A DNA stretch of 41,161 bases, taken from the NCBI GenBank assembly GCA_005881695.1, contig VBBT01000108.1, positions 1-41,161 on the forward strand, written 5' to 3'. The stretch comes from Candidatus Bathyarchaeota archaeon. Lineage in GTDB: Archaea > Thermoproteota > Bathyarchaeia > 40CM-2-53-6. Under the pieces are notes generated by a model that worked only from the letters and a program-made list of their open reading frames with translations, had not been told where the DNA came from and did no database searches. The position numbers and the translations under genes are program-made. Shown one piece after another: positions 15,804-24,602 of this stretch (positions are counted from its first letter, which is position 1; every line of letters begins with the position of its first letter).

Positions 15804-16499
15804 ATGGGAGAATCGATGGCTGGACTAGATGTTGTAATCGTCGCATCGTTCCTCCTGGCTTTCAAAGCCATCCTGATAGAGGGTAGCGAGGTCGCGATCC
15901 TTTCTCTCGCCACAATAAAGCAGATCGGTAGAAAGAACGTCTTCCTCGGCGTCGCCCTCGGAGGCCTTGGGTCGGTCGTCACATTTCTAATCGTCGAACA
16001 AGCCTTCCTTGCTCTAAAGACAGTCTCCGATGCTCTGATCAACCTGATACCTGGTGTCGTCATACTCTACTTTTCCTACCGGTTTCTGCGAGGATTCGTC
16101 AAGTACTATTTCCGAGGCAAATCGTTCAGAGCAAAGATGAAAAAATGGAGCGACGAAGTCGTTGAGAAGGACCGGAAGCACAGCGAAGGCGTTACAACCA
16201 CGGAAGGGCAGATACCATTCTCCGTCCGAAACTCTCTACCGGTATTCAGCATCACAATGACAGAAGGATTTGAAGCAAGCCTTATCCTCGCAGCAGCTGG
16301 AGCCTTCAACATAGAATGGACGCTTGTGGGCGCGCTAACGAGCCTTATTCTCCTCATCGTCGTCTGCGCGTTCTCCTATGATTACCTGATGCAAGTCCCG
16401 AGATGGTTGCTAGATCTCATCGCAGGCATCGTTCTCCTCTCTTTTGGTTCGTACTTTTTCATATCAGGGATACTAATCGCGCTAGGCGTTATCTCTTGA
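15804..16499 (+). CDS. FTR1-like membrane protein (COG4280 type)
   Basis: 231 aa with about six hydrophobic segments. Two short acidic motifs in membrane helices, IEGSE (25-29) and TEGFE (153-157), echo the paired REXXE motifs of FTR1/EfeU iron permeases, and the protein shows the same two-repeat layout. It matches the predicted-membrane-protein group related to FTR1. Iron transport is an inference from the motifs. No multicopper oxidase, EfeO or EfeB lies nearby. A charged cytoplasmic loop sits at about 104-135. Confidence 0.7.
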   Translation: MGESMAGLDVVIVASFLLAFKAILIEGSEVAILSLATIKQIGRKNVFLGVALGGLGSVVTFLIVEQAFLALKTVSDALINLIPGVVILYFSYRFLRGFVKYYFRGKSFRAKMKKWSDEVVEKDRKHSEGVTTTEGQIPFSVRNSLPVFSITMTEGFEASLILAAAGAFNIEWTLVGALTSLILLIVVCAFSYDYLMQVPRWLLDLIAGIVLLSFGSYFFISGILIALGVIS

Positions 16500-16548
16500 C
16501 TGGAAACCATGCAATCCGATACTGATGTGATAGAAAGGCCTAAGAGTC

Positions 16549-17796
16549 TTGCTCTCGGCAAGCCGGCTGAATCTCCTCGCCTCAGTCCAAGGTCTTCCTA
16601 GAGATCTACGGCTCCTCTTTCTCTCACTGTTCCTCTGGACCTTCGGCCTAGGACTCTACAACTACATCTGGCCACTGTATCTGCGAGACCTCCAAGCTTC
16701 TCCCAGCGATGTGGGCATCGTATTCTCTATCGGGTTCCTCGCCCTCGCCCTCGGCATGATTCCCGGAGGAATACTTGCCAACAGATACGAGTTGAAAGCG
16801 CTGTTGATCATTGGTTGGGCAATGAGCATTCCACCCCCTCTCATGTACTATTTCGCGAGAACTTGGACTGATGTGATTCCTGGAATCGTCCTTCTCCAAG
16901 TGTCAGGGTTCAATATTCCAGCTTTCAACGCATACATCGCAGGAGCCGCTGAAAGAACAAGGTCTGCGTCAAACTTCGGCATAACCTGGGCATCAGCCCC
17001 ACTTGGAATAGTCTTCTCACCGCTAGTCGGAAGCGCTTTACTCAATTGGATCTCAGTGCGTGACATCTTCGTACTTACATTCGTGTTCTTTTCGATCTCG
17101 ACGATAGTTCTTTTCTTCATGAAACCGCAACCGGCGCTGGAAAGTGACGCCAAGTCTCCTAGACTCGAAATCCCTAGGTCGCGTCGAGAAGGGACGCTTC
17201 TCCTCTATCTCACTGGAGCTGCGCTCGCGTGGAGTGTTGCTGCACCGTTCATTCCTCTATACTTTCAGGACGCTCTTAGTCTAGCCCCCTCGACCATACT
17301 ACTCCTAGGTGCAGTGCAGTCCTTGGGGGCAGCCGTTTTCGCGATTCTCCTGGGTAGGAGAGCAGATGCGAGGAGCCAGGGCGGGACTATGGCGCTGGGT
17401 TTAGTCCTCTCTTCAGCAGGCCTCGTCGGGGTCCTTCTGGCTAGAAACCCGTTGTTCTCTTTTCCATTGGTCTTTTTCATAGGAAGTGCAAGGGCGCCGA
17501 GCCTCGTTGGCTATTCCATTCTTTCGACGGTGCGAAAGGGAGGTTCGAGAGCCGGACAATTCGGGTTCTATCTGACGATGGAGAGTCTGGGTTTTGTATT
17601 TGGATCGTATCTGGGTGGTATTCTCTACACGCTGAGCCCCACAAGCATGTTCTACGCAACTTCGACATCGTTCATAGCGCTTGCATTCCTGGCCTGGCTG
17701 AGCTTCCGGACCAAAGCTGAACCATCACCGTCTAAACCAGGAGGAGAATCCGAGGCCGCTTCGCCGTCTCAAGATTCAACGTCCTTGTCGCTCTGA
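16549..17796 (+). CDS. MFS transporter
   Basis: 415 aa with roughly twelve hydrophobic helices in two halves separated by a polar loop at about 190-210 (SDAKSPRLEIPRSRREG). GGILANRYELKALLIIGW after the second helix resembles the MFS loop 2-3 signature, and GRRADARSQGG is its counterpart in the second half. The C-terminal tail (about 387-415) is Ser/Pro-rich and hydrophilic. TTG start. Substrate cannot be told. Confidence 0.8.
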   Translation: MLSASRLNLLASVQGLPRDLRLLFLSLFLWTFGLGLYNYIWPLYLRDLQASPSDVGIVFSIGFLALALGMIPGGILANRYELKALLIIGWAMSIPPPLMYYFARTWTDVIPGIVLLQVSGFNIPAFNAYIAGAAERTRSASNFGITWASAPLGIVFSPLVGSALLNWISVRDIFVLTFVFFSISTIVLFFMKPQPALESDAKSPRLEIPRSRREGTLLLYLTGAALAWSVAAPFIPLYFQDALSLAPSTILLLGAVQSLGAAVFAILLGRRADARSQGGTMALGLVLSSAGLVGVLLARNPLFSFPLVFFIGSARAPSLVGYSILSTVRKGGSRAGQFGFYLTMESLGFVFGSYLGGILYTLSPTSMFYATSTSFIALAFLAWLSFRTKAEPSPSKPGGESEAASPSQDSTSLSL

Positions 17797-17828
17797 CAAG
17801 TGGCCCTTCCAAGAAGCGCGGCTTTCGC

Positions 17829-18542
17829 CTACGATTGCTTCTTTCCATAGACTGCGTAGACGATTCCTTGTGTCAGAGGAACGGGTCTCGTATCTGAGAG
17901 TCCTTCTTCAACCATTAGGGTTGCAATCTGAGTCCCGGTCCGCGACTTCAGAATCGAACGGCCAAGGTAGGACAGTGTCCTTCCCCAAGCTTGGGAGACA
18001 ATTCTTCCGAAGATGGGAAACAATCCTAGGAGGTAGTCGTAGTAGAATAATCGGAATACCCTGTTTGGGGGACGTGCGAAGTCGAGAGAAATCACTACAC
18101 CACCTGGCGCTGTTGCTCGAGCCATCTCTCGAAAGGTCAATCGAGCATCGGACACATTTCTAAGCGCAAGGCTGATCGACGCGGACCGAAAGCAATTTTC
18201 CCGAAAAGGCAAGCTTTCAGCGCGAGCCAATACCCAATCGGTTCTTCCGGATAGGCCTCTCTGTCTCAGCCGCTCCTTTGCGGTCTGAAGCATCGAGAGA
18301 GTCAAATCAACACCGACAACCAGTCCATTGTTCGCGATCGCGTTCGCAAAATCTGCCGCAAGAAGTCCCGTTCCTGTTGCAACATCCAGGACTAAGCTGT
18401 CCGCCATAGGATCGGCTTGTTCGACTACAAACGAGCGCCATTTTCTGTCTTGGCCGAAACTGAGGAGTCCTAGCAGCAGATCGTATTCTAGCGGGACCTT
18501 GGAGAATAGACTGCGGACATAGCGAGCCTTGGAATCGTACAC
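17829..18542 (-). CDS. UbiE/MenG-like quinone methyltransferase
   Basis: Class I SAM-dependent C-methyltransferase, 237 aa, GTG start. FSKVPLEYDLLLGLLSFGQDRKWR resembles the UbiE opening (KVA-RYDL-N-LSFG-DRLWR), motif I is VLDVATGTG (51-59), and SLALRNVSDA corresponds to the UbiE LRNV signature. GGVVISLDFARP is motif III. It would methylate a demethylmenaquinone-type ring. It lies 3 bp downstream of a small membrane protein and is probably co-transcribed with it. Confidence 0.8.
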   Translation of the reverse strand: MYDSKARYVRSLFSKVPLEYDLLLGLLSFGQDRKWRSFVVEQADPMADSLVLDVATGTGLLAADFANAIANNGLVVGVDLTLSMLQTAKERLRQRGLSGRTDWVLARAESLPFRENCFRSASISLALRNVSDARLTFREMARATAPGGVVISLDFARPPNRVFRLFYYDYLLGLFPIFGRIVSQAWGRTLSYLGRSILKSRTGTQIATLMVEEGLSDTRPVPLTQGIVYAVYGKKQS

Positions 18543-18545
18543 GGC

Positions 18546-18929
18546 CTATGCGACTGCAGCGTGCGCTTTCTCAGCCTCAGCCCGTGTTAGAGCGTAACCA
18601 ACCGCGCCAATGCCAACAACCACCAATACAACGAGTATGACAAGTGGGACAAGGTAGAGGGAGAGGGTGCCGACGAACCATATGGCTCCGATGAAGGCGA
18701 CCATTCCACCCCAAGCGAGGATCATTGACCGAGGAGGGGCATATCGGTCATCAGGACCATGCACTAGGAAGGCGGCCACGACGAGCCAGGCCCCGAACAG
18801 CAAGAAGATCAGTGGTAGACCAGTGGACAGATTGAGGCCGCCCACCTGGACGAGGGAAAGAAGCATTACGATCCCGAATATTATGAGGAACACTCCACCG
18901 TTAAGCGGGGCCCACGGAACACGAAGCAT
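18546..18929 (-). CDS. Small membrane protein, four hydrophobic segments
   Basis: 127 aa from the ATG at 18929; a TTG at 18944 adds five residues but lies upstream of the transcript start predicted from the TATA box. Hydrophobic segments run at about 10-30, 35-55, 70-90 and 92-114, with a charged C-terminus rich in Ala and Glu. No family recognised. The gene directly precedes the UbiE-like methyltransferase. Confidence 0.65.
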   Translation of the reverse strand: MLRVPWAPLNGGVFLIIFGIVMLLSLVQVGGLNLSTGLPLIFLLFGAWLVVAAFLVHGPDDRYAPPRSMILAWGGMVAFIGAIWFVGTLSLYLVPLVILVVLVVVGIGAVGYALTRAEAEKAHAAVA

Positions 18930-18961
18930 CCTTGATCTTGTCAAAGGACCAAGGGGTTCCG

Positions 18962-18969
18962 GTTTATAG
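18962..18969 (-). promoter_or_regulatory. TATA box of the membrane protein/UbiE pair
   Basis: The minus strand reads ACTATAAA. The expected start near 18940 leaves about 11 nt before the ATG at 18929. Confidence 0.55.
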
Positions 18970-19009
18970 TTCTATTGTAATCCTGAAGACGGAGCTGTGT
19001 CGCTGGTTG

Positions 19010-20053
19010 TCAGACGCGATCGTACGCGTTGTTCTGCTGGAAGTTCCCAGAATTCATATCCTGCTCGATCTCCCTGAGCATAAGGATCCTCTTGTAAGTG
19101 GGCGGGTGGGTCATGAAGAGCTGAGCCGCCTTCTGCCAGTTTGACTTCGACTCCGCTTCCATCGCCGCTTCTAGCTCTCGCTCGCTCAGGACGCCATCCT
19201 TGTCAAGATCATATTTCGATTTTTGACCTATAATGCCAGCAACATCCTGTTTTGCCTGAGCAGGGTCTTCGATGAAGAAGGCTCGGGCGCCATGAGGCTC
19301 GCCGGGGGCGAGAGAGAGACCGTAGGCGATTTTTGTGAGGGCACTCTCTAGTTCTCTCGGCTGCTGGGTTAGGAAGGCAGAGTATGCGTCTGCATAGCTC
19401 TCTCTGAGACGGGTCAATCGCAACGCGAGCAAGGTGGTCAGAATGTAGACTGCGTACGCGACGACAGCAACGATAATCAGGACTCCGGCGCTATTGTTCT
19501 TGTTGCTACGGCCGCTGTAGCCGGTGACGAGACCGCCCCAGAGTACAGACCGGGCGATCAAATATGCGACAAGGGGGATGGCGCTGATCATTGTTACTAC
19601 GATAAAGTCGCGATGTTTCACATGGCCAAGCTCGTGACCTATGACTCCTTCGATCTCATTTTCGTCCAGACGTTGAAGAAGACCCTGATGGACTGCTAGC
19701 GTAGCGCTCTTGCGGGTCCGGCCAAATACGAACGCGTTGGGGGTCGGGTCCGGCGAGACTGCGAGCCGGGGCATGGGAATGCCGGACTTCGAGGCGAGCT
19801 CGCCGACTTTCGATTCAAGCCAGCGGTTCTCACCAGGAGCAAGATAGTGGAGACGGCTTGTGAGTCTGACAATGGCTGGACCAATCAGGTATTGGAGCAG
19901 TATTATGAAGAAAGCTCCGACTAGACCGAGCACCAGTCCAGTGGCAGGGTCGAGAAAGAAGGCGGATATGACGAAGAGGAGGCCAAGGAATATGGCAAAG
20001 ACTAGAATGATCGTGAAGCCCATTGTCCGTTTGAGGGCGCCGAGACCTGCCAA
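19010..20053 (-). CDS. htpX: HtpX-like M48 membrane protease with inserted EF-hand
   Basis: Membrane zinc protease of the M48 family, 347 aa, for quality control of membrane proteins. Two N-terminal hydrophobic helices (about 11-33 and 38-62) are followed by NAFVFGR, the zinc motif HELGH (140-144), two further helices (about 153-175 and 188-212), and RESYADAYS with the third zinc ligand E218. THPPTYKRI (315-323) is the usual C-terminal block. Between the last two lies YDLDKDGVLSERELEAAM (281-298), a canonical 12-residue EF-hand loop with acidic positions 282, 284, 286 and 293. TTG start at 20053, about 28 bp from a TATA-like box. Confidence 0.9.
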   Translation of the reverse strand: MAGLGALKRTMGFTIILVFAIFLGLLFVISAFFLDPATGLVLGLVGAFFIILLQYLIGPAIVRLTSRLHYLAPGENRWLESKVGELASKSGIPMPRLAVSPDPTPNAFVFGRTRKSATLAVHQGLLQRLDENEIEGVIGHELGHVKHRDFIVVTMISAIPLVAYLIARSVLWGGLVTGYSGRSNKNNSAGVLIIVAVVAYAVYILTTLLALRLTRLRESYADAYSAFLTQQPRELESALTKIAYGLSLAPGEPHGARAFFIEDPAQAKQDVAGIIGQKSKYDLDKDGVLSERELEAAMEAESKSNWQKAAQLFMTHPPTYKRILMLREIEQDMNSGNFQQNNAYDRV

Positions 20054-20076
20054 TTCTTCTTCCTCAGTGTTAGAGA

Positions 20077-20102
20077 GCTTAATTCGGCCTTCATTAATTC
20101 TA
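20077..20102. promoter_or_regulatory. Divergent TATA boxes between htpX and the zinc-ribbon gene
   Basis: GCTTAATTC at 20077-20085 reads as a TATA-like box toward htpX (TTG at 20053), and TTAATTCTA at 20094-20102 toward the plus-strand gene (TTG at 20129). Both predict near-leaderless transcripts starting at TTG. Confidence 0.4.
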
Positions 20103-20128
20103 TCCTAGGGCAACCGGGGAAGGAAGCA

Positions 20129-20884
20129 TTGTCGGATATTGTCTCCGAGATAAAATGCAAGAACTGCGGCGCACCTCTAAGCATCAATCCTGGAGAGATC
20201 GTCTCGACTTGCCGTTACTGTGGTTATACTGCGGTTGTCGGGGCGGACGAACCGTTCCAGCTAGAGCACAGTCTCATCCTCAACAATAACAACACCGCGA
20301 GCATTGAGAACGCTCTTCGCGACTGGATGCGAGAAGGATTCATGAAACCCGGAGACCTCGCGAAGAAGAGCAAGATATTGACCTTGGAACTGCGTTATCT
20401 TCCATTCTGGCTGGTCCCGATGGACGCGTCAAGCACCTATGAGGGTGTGCTTGAGCGAATTGCACCGCCTTCGCCTAGAAAGGGCGTGATAGAACGGGAT
20501 TACGAGTGGCTTGTGCTCGGGCGGAAGGGCGCACAGTTTCCAACACGGGACTATACGGTCCCAGATACCGGGAAGATTCCTTTCGATTTCAAGAGAATAG
20601 ATTCCGGGGCGAAGTTCCTCAACAGCGAGATGACCAGCGAGGAGGCATTGCAGCACGCTAGGGACGAGGTTGAGGCGAACCAGAGGTTCTTGGCTAAACA
20701 GGAGGTGGACCAGATAACGTCATTCAATACTAATTTCAGGGTTGATAAGCCGACCTACATTCATGCGCCGATCTGGTTCAGCACCTACGAGTACAAGGGT
20801 CGAAGCTACAATACGCTATTGGATGGAAGTTCGGGAGCTGTGCTTCGGGCGGATATTCCGCAAACGGATTTCAAGATTATCTGA
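20129..20884 (+). CDS. Zinc-ribbon protein of unknown function
   Basis: 251 aa, TTG start. The N-terminus IKCKNCGAPLSINPGEIVSTCRYCGYT (8-34) is a C4 zinc ribbon. The rest is a soluble domain with LRYLPFWLVPMDASSTYEG, a central charged region and a C-terminal WFSTYEYKGRSYNTLLDGSSGAVLRADIP. That last part looks like a repeat of beta-strands found in uncharacterised zinc-ribbon proteins. I cannot assign a role. It is divergent from htpX. Confidence 0.65.
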   Translation: MSDIVSEIKCKNCGAPLSINPGEIVSTCRYCGYTAVVGADEPFQLEHSLILNNNNTASIENALRDWMREGFMKPGDLAKKSKILTLELRYLPFWLVPMDASSTYEGVLERIAPPSPRKGVIERDYEWLVLGRKGAQFPTRDYTVPDTGKIPFDFKRIDSGAKFLNSEMTSEEALQHARDEVEANQRFLAKQEVDQITSFNTNFRVDKPTYIHAPIWFSTYEYKGRSYNTLLDGSSGAVLRADIPQTDFKII

Positions 20885-20965
20885 GGCTCCCCGAGGGACG
20901 ACGGCTCAGGTTCGCTTTGTGAACGGTCGTGCTCAGGAGAATTGGGCTTCGACCGAGAATGCAGC

Positions 20966-20983
20966 CTCCGCTAAGAAGCGGAG
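20966..20983 (+). other. Hairpin in the 3' flank of the zinc-ribbon gene
   Basis: CTCCGCT, AAGA loop, AGCGGAG: a perfect 7-bp stem with a 4-nt loop, 82 nt after the stop of the zinc-ribbon gene. It could act as an mRNA 3' structure. The stretch 20885-21393 has no convincing gene; apart from this hairpin it holds repeat copy B and an additional core copy. Confidence 0.4.
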
Positions 20984-21075
20984 TTTGGAGAAATACATAG
21001 TTATGTGTCACGGAAATGGTCTATTACTGATAACCACGAATGAAGCGCTTCCGAACCATGCACGCCTTCGGGTTC

Positions 21076-21247
21076 CACTCTTGCGTCGCGAGATCGAGTC
21101 GCTAAGACCCCCCCCTCCCCTTTTTTGGAGAAAATTTCCTGTCTGGTAGTGATAATGGGCGAGACAGGCGATTCAGGGCAGGGTCTGGGCTTAGATGAAA
21201 AGTCAAAGAAACGGGAAATCAAGAGCCGCTCCCGAACGATTTCAGGG
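21076..21247 (+). repeat. Intergenic repeated element, copy B
   Basis: Counterpart of 9321-9484. Shared blocks in the same order are CACTCTTGCGTCGCGAGAT (21076-21094), a C-run then T-run (21108-21126), ATTTCCTGTCTGG, TGATAATGGGCGA (21150-21162), GGTCTGGGCTTAG (21182-21194) and CCGAACGATTTC (21232-21243). In this copy CCTGTCT (21138-21144) and AGACAGG (21162-21168) form a 7-bp stem that encloses the TGATAATGGG core. It lies upstream of the threonine operon and downstream of a zinc-ribbon gene. Confidence 0.75.
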
Positions 21248-21282
21248 AGTTCTAGGGTGCCACTCCCAGATTCGAGATCAGG

Positions 21283-21306
21283 GCTGATAATGGGTGATTC
21301 TGGCCC
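21283..21306 (+). repeat. Extra core copy of the repeated element
   Basis: CTGATAATGGGTGATTCTGG matches GTGATAATGGGCGATTCTAG of copy A (9390-9409) at 17 of 20 positions. Flanking AGGGC and GCCCT (21280-21284 and 21303-21307) can pair, again placing the core in a loop. Confidence 0.55.
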
Positions 21307-21393
21307 TTTTTCATATTGGCCGAAATCGAGGCATGAGTACGAGACCAGTTATTATCGAACGAAGAGCCGAGTCTCGGTCAGGAAACTCGATCA

Positions 21394-22344
21394 ATGATCC
21401 CTGACAACGCAGTGAGGGTCGAGGCCTACTGTTCCACCGCTAATCTTGGAGCCGGCTTCGACGTATTCGGACTAGCCCTCAACAAATACGCAGACAGGGC
21501 ACGAGTCAGGATTACAAATACGGGGATCGTCAGGATCAAAGCCCTGGGACCGTACAGCAGAGAGCTGCCAAGAGCCCCGACGAAGAACTCTGCCGGCCCG
21601 CCAGCCCGAGCCCTACTAGATCGTAGCGGATTGAACACGGGCGTCGAGATAACTATCGAAAAGAACATTCCACCCGGTCTAGGTCTAGGGAGCAGTGGAG
21701 CAACGGCAGCAGCGTGCACCAAGGCCATGAATCATCTGCTACAGCTGGACCTCTCCAACAACGAACTGGTGAGGACCGCTAGCCTCGGAGAAGCCGCCGC
21801 CTCAGGATTCGCTCACCCGGACAATGTTGGAGCATCCCTTCTCGGAGGATTCGTGATCTGCTACGGAAATCCTTTGAGAACCGTTTGTGTGAAACCACCC
21901 GCCAAACTCTCAATTGTCGTCGTCTCCCCGAAAACTCGACTCCCGAAAAACAAGACTGGCCTCGCGAGAAAACTGGTTCCACAGAAGATCGGTGTCAGGC
22001 AAGCGGTCCTCAATATCGGGCATGCATCAGCTATCGCCCTCGGATTCGCTAACGGCGACATAGATCTGATCGGTAGCGGAATGGAAGACGCTATCGCAGA
22101 ACCCTACAGGGAATCCTTGGTCCCAGGATACAGAGCAATGAAGAAGGCCGCACTCGCCAATCATGCAAGCGGAGTCGCAATCAGCGGCGCCGGCCCCAGT
22201 GTAGTAGCATTCGTCGATAAGACAAAGCAAGATCCCAAGAAGATCGCAAGAGTGATGGTCAGAGAATTATCGAAGAACAATGTAGAAGCAACATTCTTCG
22301 TAACGAGCCCGGCTGGCGGAGCCCGCATCATCAGGAGCAGTTAG
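21394..22344 (+). CDS. thrB: Homoserine kinase
   Basis: GHMP kinase that phosphorylates L-homoserine in threonine synthesis. It is 316 aa, ATG start. STANLGAGFDVFGLAL is the N-terminal GHMP block, PPGLGLGSSGA (93-103) the ATP-binding loop, and AISGAGPSVVAF the C-terminal glycine motif. It is the first gene of a four-gene operon, with 5 nt to thrC. Confidence 0.95.
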   Translation: MIPDNAVRVEAYCSTANLGAGFDVFGLALNKYADRARVRITNTGIVRIKALGPYSRELPRAPTKNSAGPPARALLDRSGLNTGVEITIEKNIPPGLGLGSSGATAAACTKAMNHLLQLDLSNNELVRTASLGEAAASGFAHPDNVGASLLGGFVICYGNPLRTVCVKPPAKLSIVVVSPKTRLPKNKTGLARKLVPQKIGVRQAVLNIGHASAIALGFANGDIDLIGSGMEDAIAEPYRESLVPGYRAMKKAALANHASGVAISGAGPSVVAFVDKTKQDPKKIARVMVRELSKNNVEATFFVTSPAGGARIIRSS

Positions 22345-22349
22345 TCCGA

Positions 22350-23579
22350 TTGTGGCATTACACGCTTCAATGTTTCGAATGTCAGAGAGAATCTCCCACT
22401 CGTGAAGCTGGCTTCCGATGCAAGACGTGTGGCGGACTCCTAGAAGCGAAGTTCGACCTCGCAGGCAGAAGAAAGCCATCCTGGGATCGTCGACACCTCT
22501 CGGTGTGGAAGTACAGAGAGCTTCTGCCGATCGAGAGAGAAGAATCCATCATAAGCCTAGCTGAAGGAGGAACAGGGCTCCATCGCTGCCAACGCCTCGG
22601 ACGCAAGCTCGGCCTAAGGAAACTCTATGTCAAGAATGAGGGAGAAAACCCGACAGGCTCCTTCAAAGACAGAGGAATGACAGTTGCCATCTCAAAAGCG
22701 AAAGAGCTCGGGAAAAAGAAAGTTCTCTGCGCTTCCACCGGAAATACCGCGGCCTCACTGGCCGCCTACTCTGCACGGGCCGGCATGGAATGCATAGTGC
22801 TCGTCCCGAAAGGAAAGGTAGCCGGGGGCAAATTGCTCCAAGTCACCATGCACGGGGCCAGGATAATTCAGGTCAAGGGAGACTTTGACAAAGCCTTCGC
22901 AACAGCACTAGAGTTAGCAGATCGGAGAAGAGAACTCTACTTGATGAATTCTCTCAATCCCTACAGACTCGAAGGACAAAAGACCCTTGCCTTCGAAATC
23001 TCCGACCAGCTTGACTCGAAAACACCTGACACGGTAATACTGCCAGTGGGAAACGGTGGCAACATCAGCGCCTCTTGGAAAGGCTTTACCGAGTTCCAAC
23101 AGCTATCGATCACAAAGACGAGGCCCCGAATGATTGGGATTCAAGCAGAGAAAGCGGCACCGATCGCGACCGCTGTGAAAGGAAAAGAGAGCAAGATCCG
23201 TCCAATTCACGATCCCCAAACGATAGCAACGGCGATCAGAATCGGGTCGCCTGTAAACTGGCCAAAAGTCCTCAAGGCGATCAAAGAGTCAAAGGGAACA
23301 GCGGAAACAGTCACGGATCTCGAAATCCTTCAGGCTCAAAGAGACCTTGCAACTTTAGAGGGAATCTTTGTTGAACCCGCCAGCGCTACTTCCATTGCAG
23401 GACTAAAGAAACTCCGGGCCAGTGGGAAGGTTGACCCGTCAGAGACCGTCATCTGCGTGACAACTGGCCATGGTCTGAAAGACCCTTCAGTTCTAGAGCG
23501 ACTGCCCAAATCCCGGACGGGTTACAATCTCGAAATTACCGACCGAAGTGACTTAGACGCCCTCGAGCGGATCCTTTGA
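22350..23579 (+). CDS. thrC: Threonine synthase
   Basis: PLP-dependent enzyme converting O-phosphohomoserine to threonine, 409 aa, TTG start. The N-terminus has a zinc-ribbon-like CFEC..CKTCGG, typical of archaeal/plant-type threonine synthases. LAEGGTGLHRC and NPTGSFKDRGM (K106 binds PLP) are followed by CASTGNTAASLAAYSARAG. PVGNGGNISASWKGF is the cofactor phosphate/active-site loop. Its end overlaps hom by 4 nt. Confidence 0.95.
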   Translation: MWHYTLQCFECQRESPTREAGFRCKTCGGLLEAKFDLAGRRKPSWDRRHLSVWKYRELLPIEREESIISLAEGGTGLHRCQRLGRKLGLRKLYVKNEGENPTGSFKDRGMTVAISKAKELGKKKVLCASTGNTAASLAAYSARAGMECIVLVPKGKVAGGKLLQVTMHGARIIQVKGDFDKAFATALELADRRRELYLMNSLNPYRLEGQKTLAFEISDQLDSKTPDTVILPVGNGGNISASWKGFTEFQQLSITKTRPRMIGIQAEKAAPIATAVKGKESKIRPIHDPQTIATAIRIGSPVNWPKVLKAIKESKGTAETVTDLEILQAQRDLATLEGIFVEPASATSIAGLKKLRASGKVDPSETVICVTTGHGLKDPSVLERLPKSRTGYNLEITDRSDLDALERIL

Positions 23580-24592
23580 GAATCATACTGGCCGGCTTCG
23601 GAACCGTCGGCCAAGCACTCGCGCAGGTTCTCCACCAAGACGCCGACCGAATTGTCCAGGCTTACGGGTTCCGACCTCAACTCACCACGATAGTCGACAG
23701 CCAAGGATCCTGCTCCGACGACACAGGCCTCAACATTCCACTAGCCTTGAAAACCAAGAAGGAATACGGGACAGTAGCAAAGTATCCGAGACAAGGTCAT
23801 CGCAACAGCGACGGTACACATCTCATTTCTAACAGTGAAGCGGAAGTTGTTGTAGAAACAACCCCCACCAACTTCAAAGACGCCGAACCCGGACTCTCTA
23901 ACATCAAGGCTGCGCTCGCCAACGGGAAACATGTTGTCACTGCGAACAAAGGTCCACTTGCCTTAGCCATGCCCGCGCTACTGGAACTCGCCAATCACCG
24001 CAACAGGCTGCTTCGTTTCAGCGGAACGGTGGGTGGGGGAACTCCGTTCCTCGATTTCGCTGCCAAATGCATGCCCGGAGAGAGAATCGTTCGAATTAGA
24101 GGAATACTCAATGGAACGACAAACTATATTCTGACCAGAATGGAAAACGCCTCGCTAACATTCGAGAAAGCTCTTGCAGAAGCGCAGAAGAAAGGCTATG
24201 CGGAAAGAGATCCTACAAACGATGTCGAGGGATTCGATACCGCCGCGAAGATTGTCATTATCGCAAACTGGGTCCTGAAAAAGCAATACAGTCTTCGAAA
24301 TCTAGACATAACTGGCATCACGAAAGTCACGCCACAGAAGCTCAAAGAAGCCAAAGCCTCAAGGGCCAAGGTCAAACTTGTTGGCCGAATCGAAGAATCT
24401 TCCGTCTCAGTAGCTCCCGAACAGGTTCCCACAGTTGACCCCACATGTGTTCCTGACACACTGAACGCGCTCACATTCTCGACAGAGCACGCAGGTGACA
24501 TAACCCTCATCGGGCCTGGCGCCGGAGGTGAGAGAACGGCTAGTGCAATAGTTCGAGACCTCGTCAGCATACGCCAAGAATACGCGGCATAG
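23576..24592 (+). CDS. hom: Homoserine dehydrogenase
   Basis: Reduces aspartate semialdehyde to homoserine with NAD(P)H, 338 aa. The start TTG overlaps the thrC stop as TTGA. The Rossmann motif is GFGTVG (7-12). ANGKHVVTANKGPLA and GTVGGGTPFLDFA with RGILNGTTNYIL are the catalytic-domain landmarks, and NDVEGFDTAAKIVI closes it. It has no C-terminal ACT domain, so it is unlikely to be threonine-regulated in the way fused forms are. Confidence 0.95.
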   Translation: MRIILAGFGTVGQALAQVLHQDADRIVQAYGFRPQLTTIVDSQGSCSDDTGLNIPLALKTKKEYGTVAKYPRQGHRNSDGTHLISNSEAEVVVETTPTNFKDAEPGLSNIKAALANGKHVVTANKGPLALAMPALLELANHRNRLLRFSGTVGGGTPFLDFAAKCMPGERIVRIRGILNGTTNYILTRMENASLTFEKALAEAQKKGYAERDPTNDVEGFDTAAKIVIIANWVLKKQYSLRNLDITGITKVTPQKLKEAKASRAKVKLVGRIEESSVSVAPEQVPTVDPTCVPDTLNALTFSTEHAGDITLIGPGAGGERTASAIVRDLVSIRQEYAA

Positions 24593-24602
24593 AGGAACAA
24601 CA

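Noticed and set aside
20885-21149. Open frame running from inside the zinc-ribbon gene into the repeat element
   Set aside because: The frame is out of register with the zinc-ribbon protein, shows no family sequence and ends inside the repeated element.
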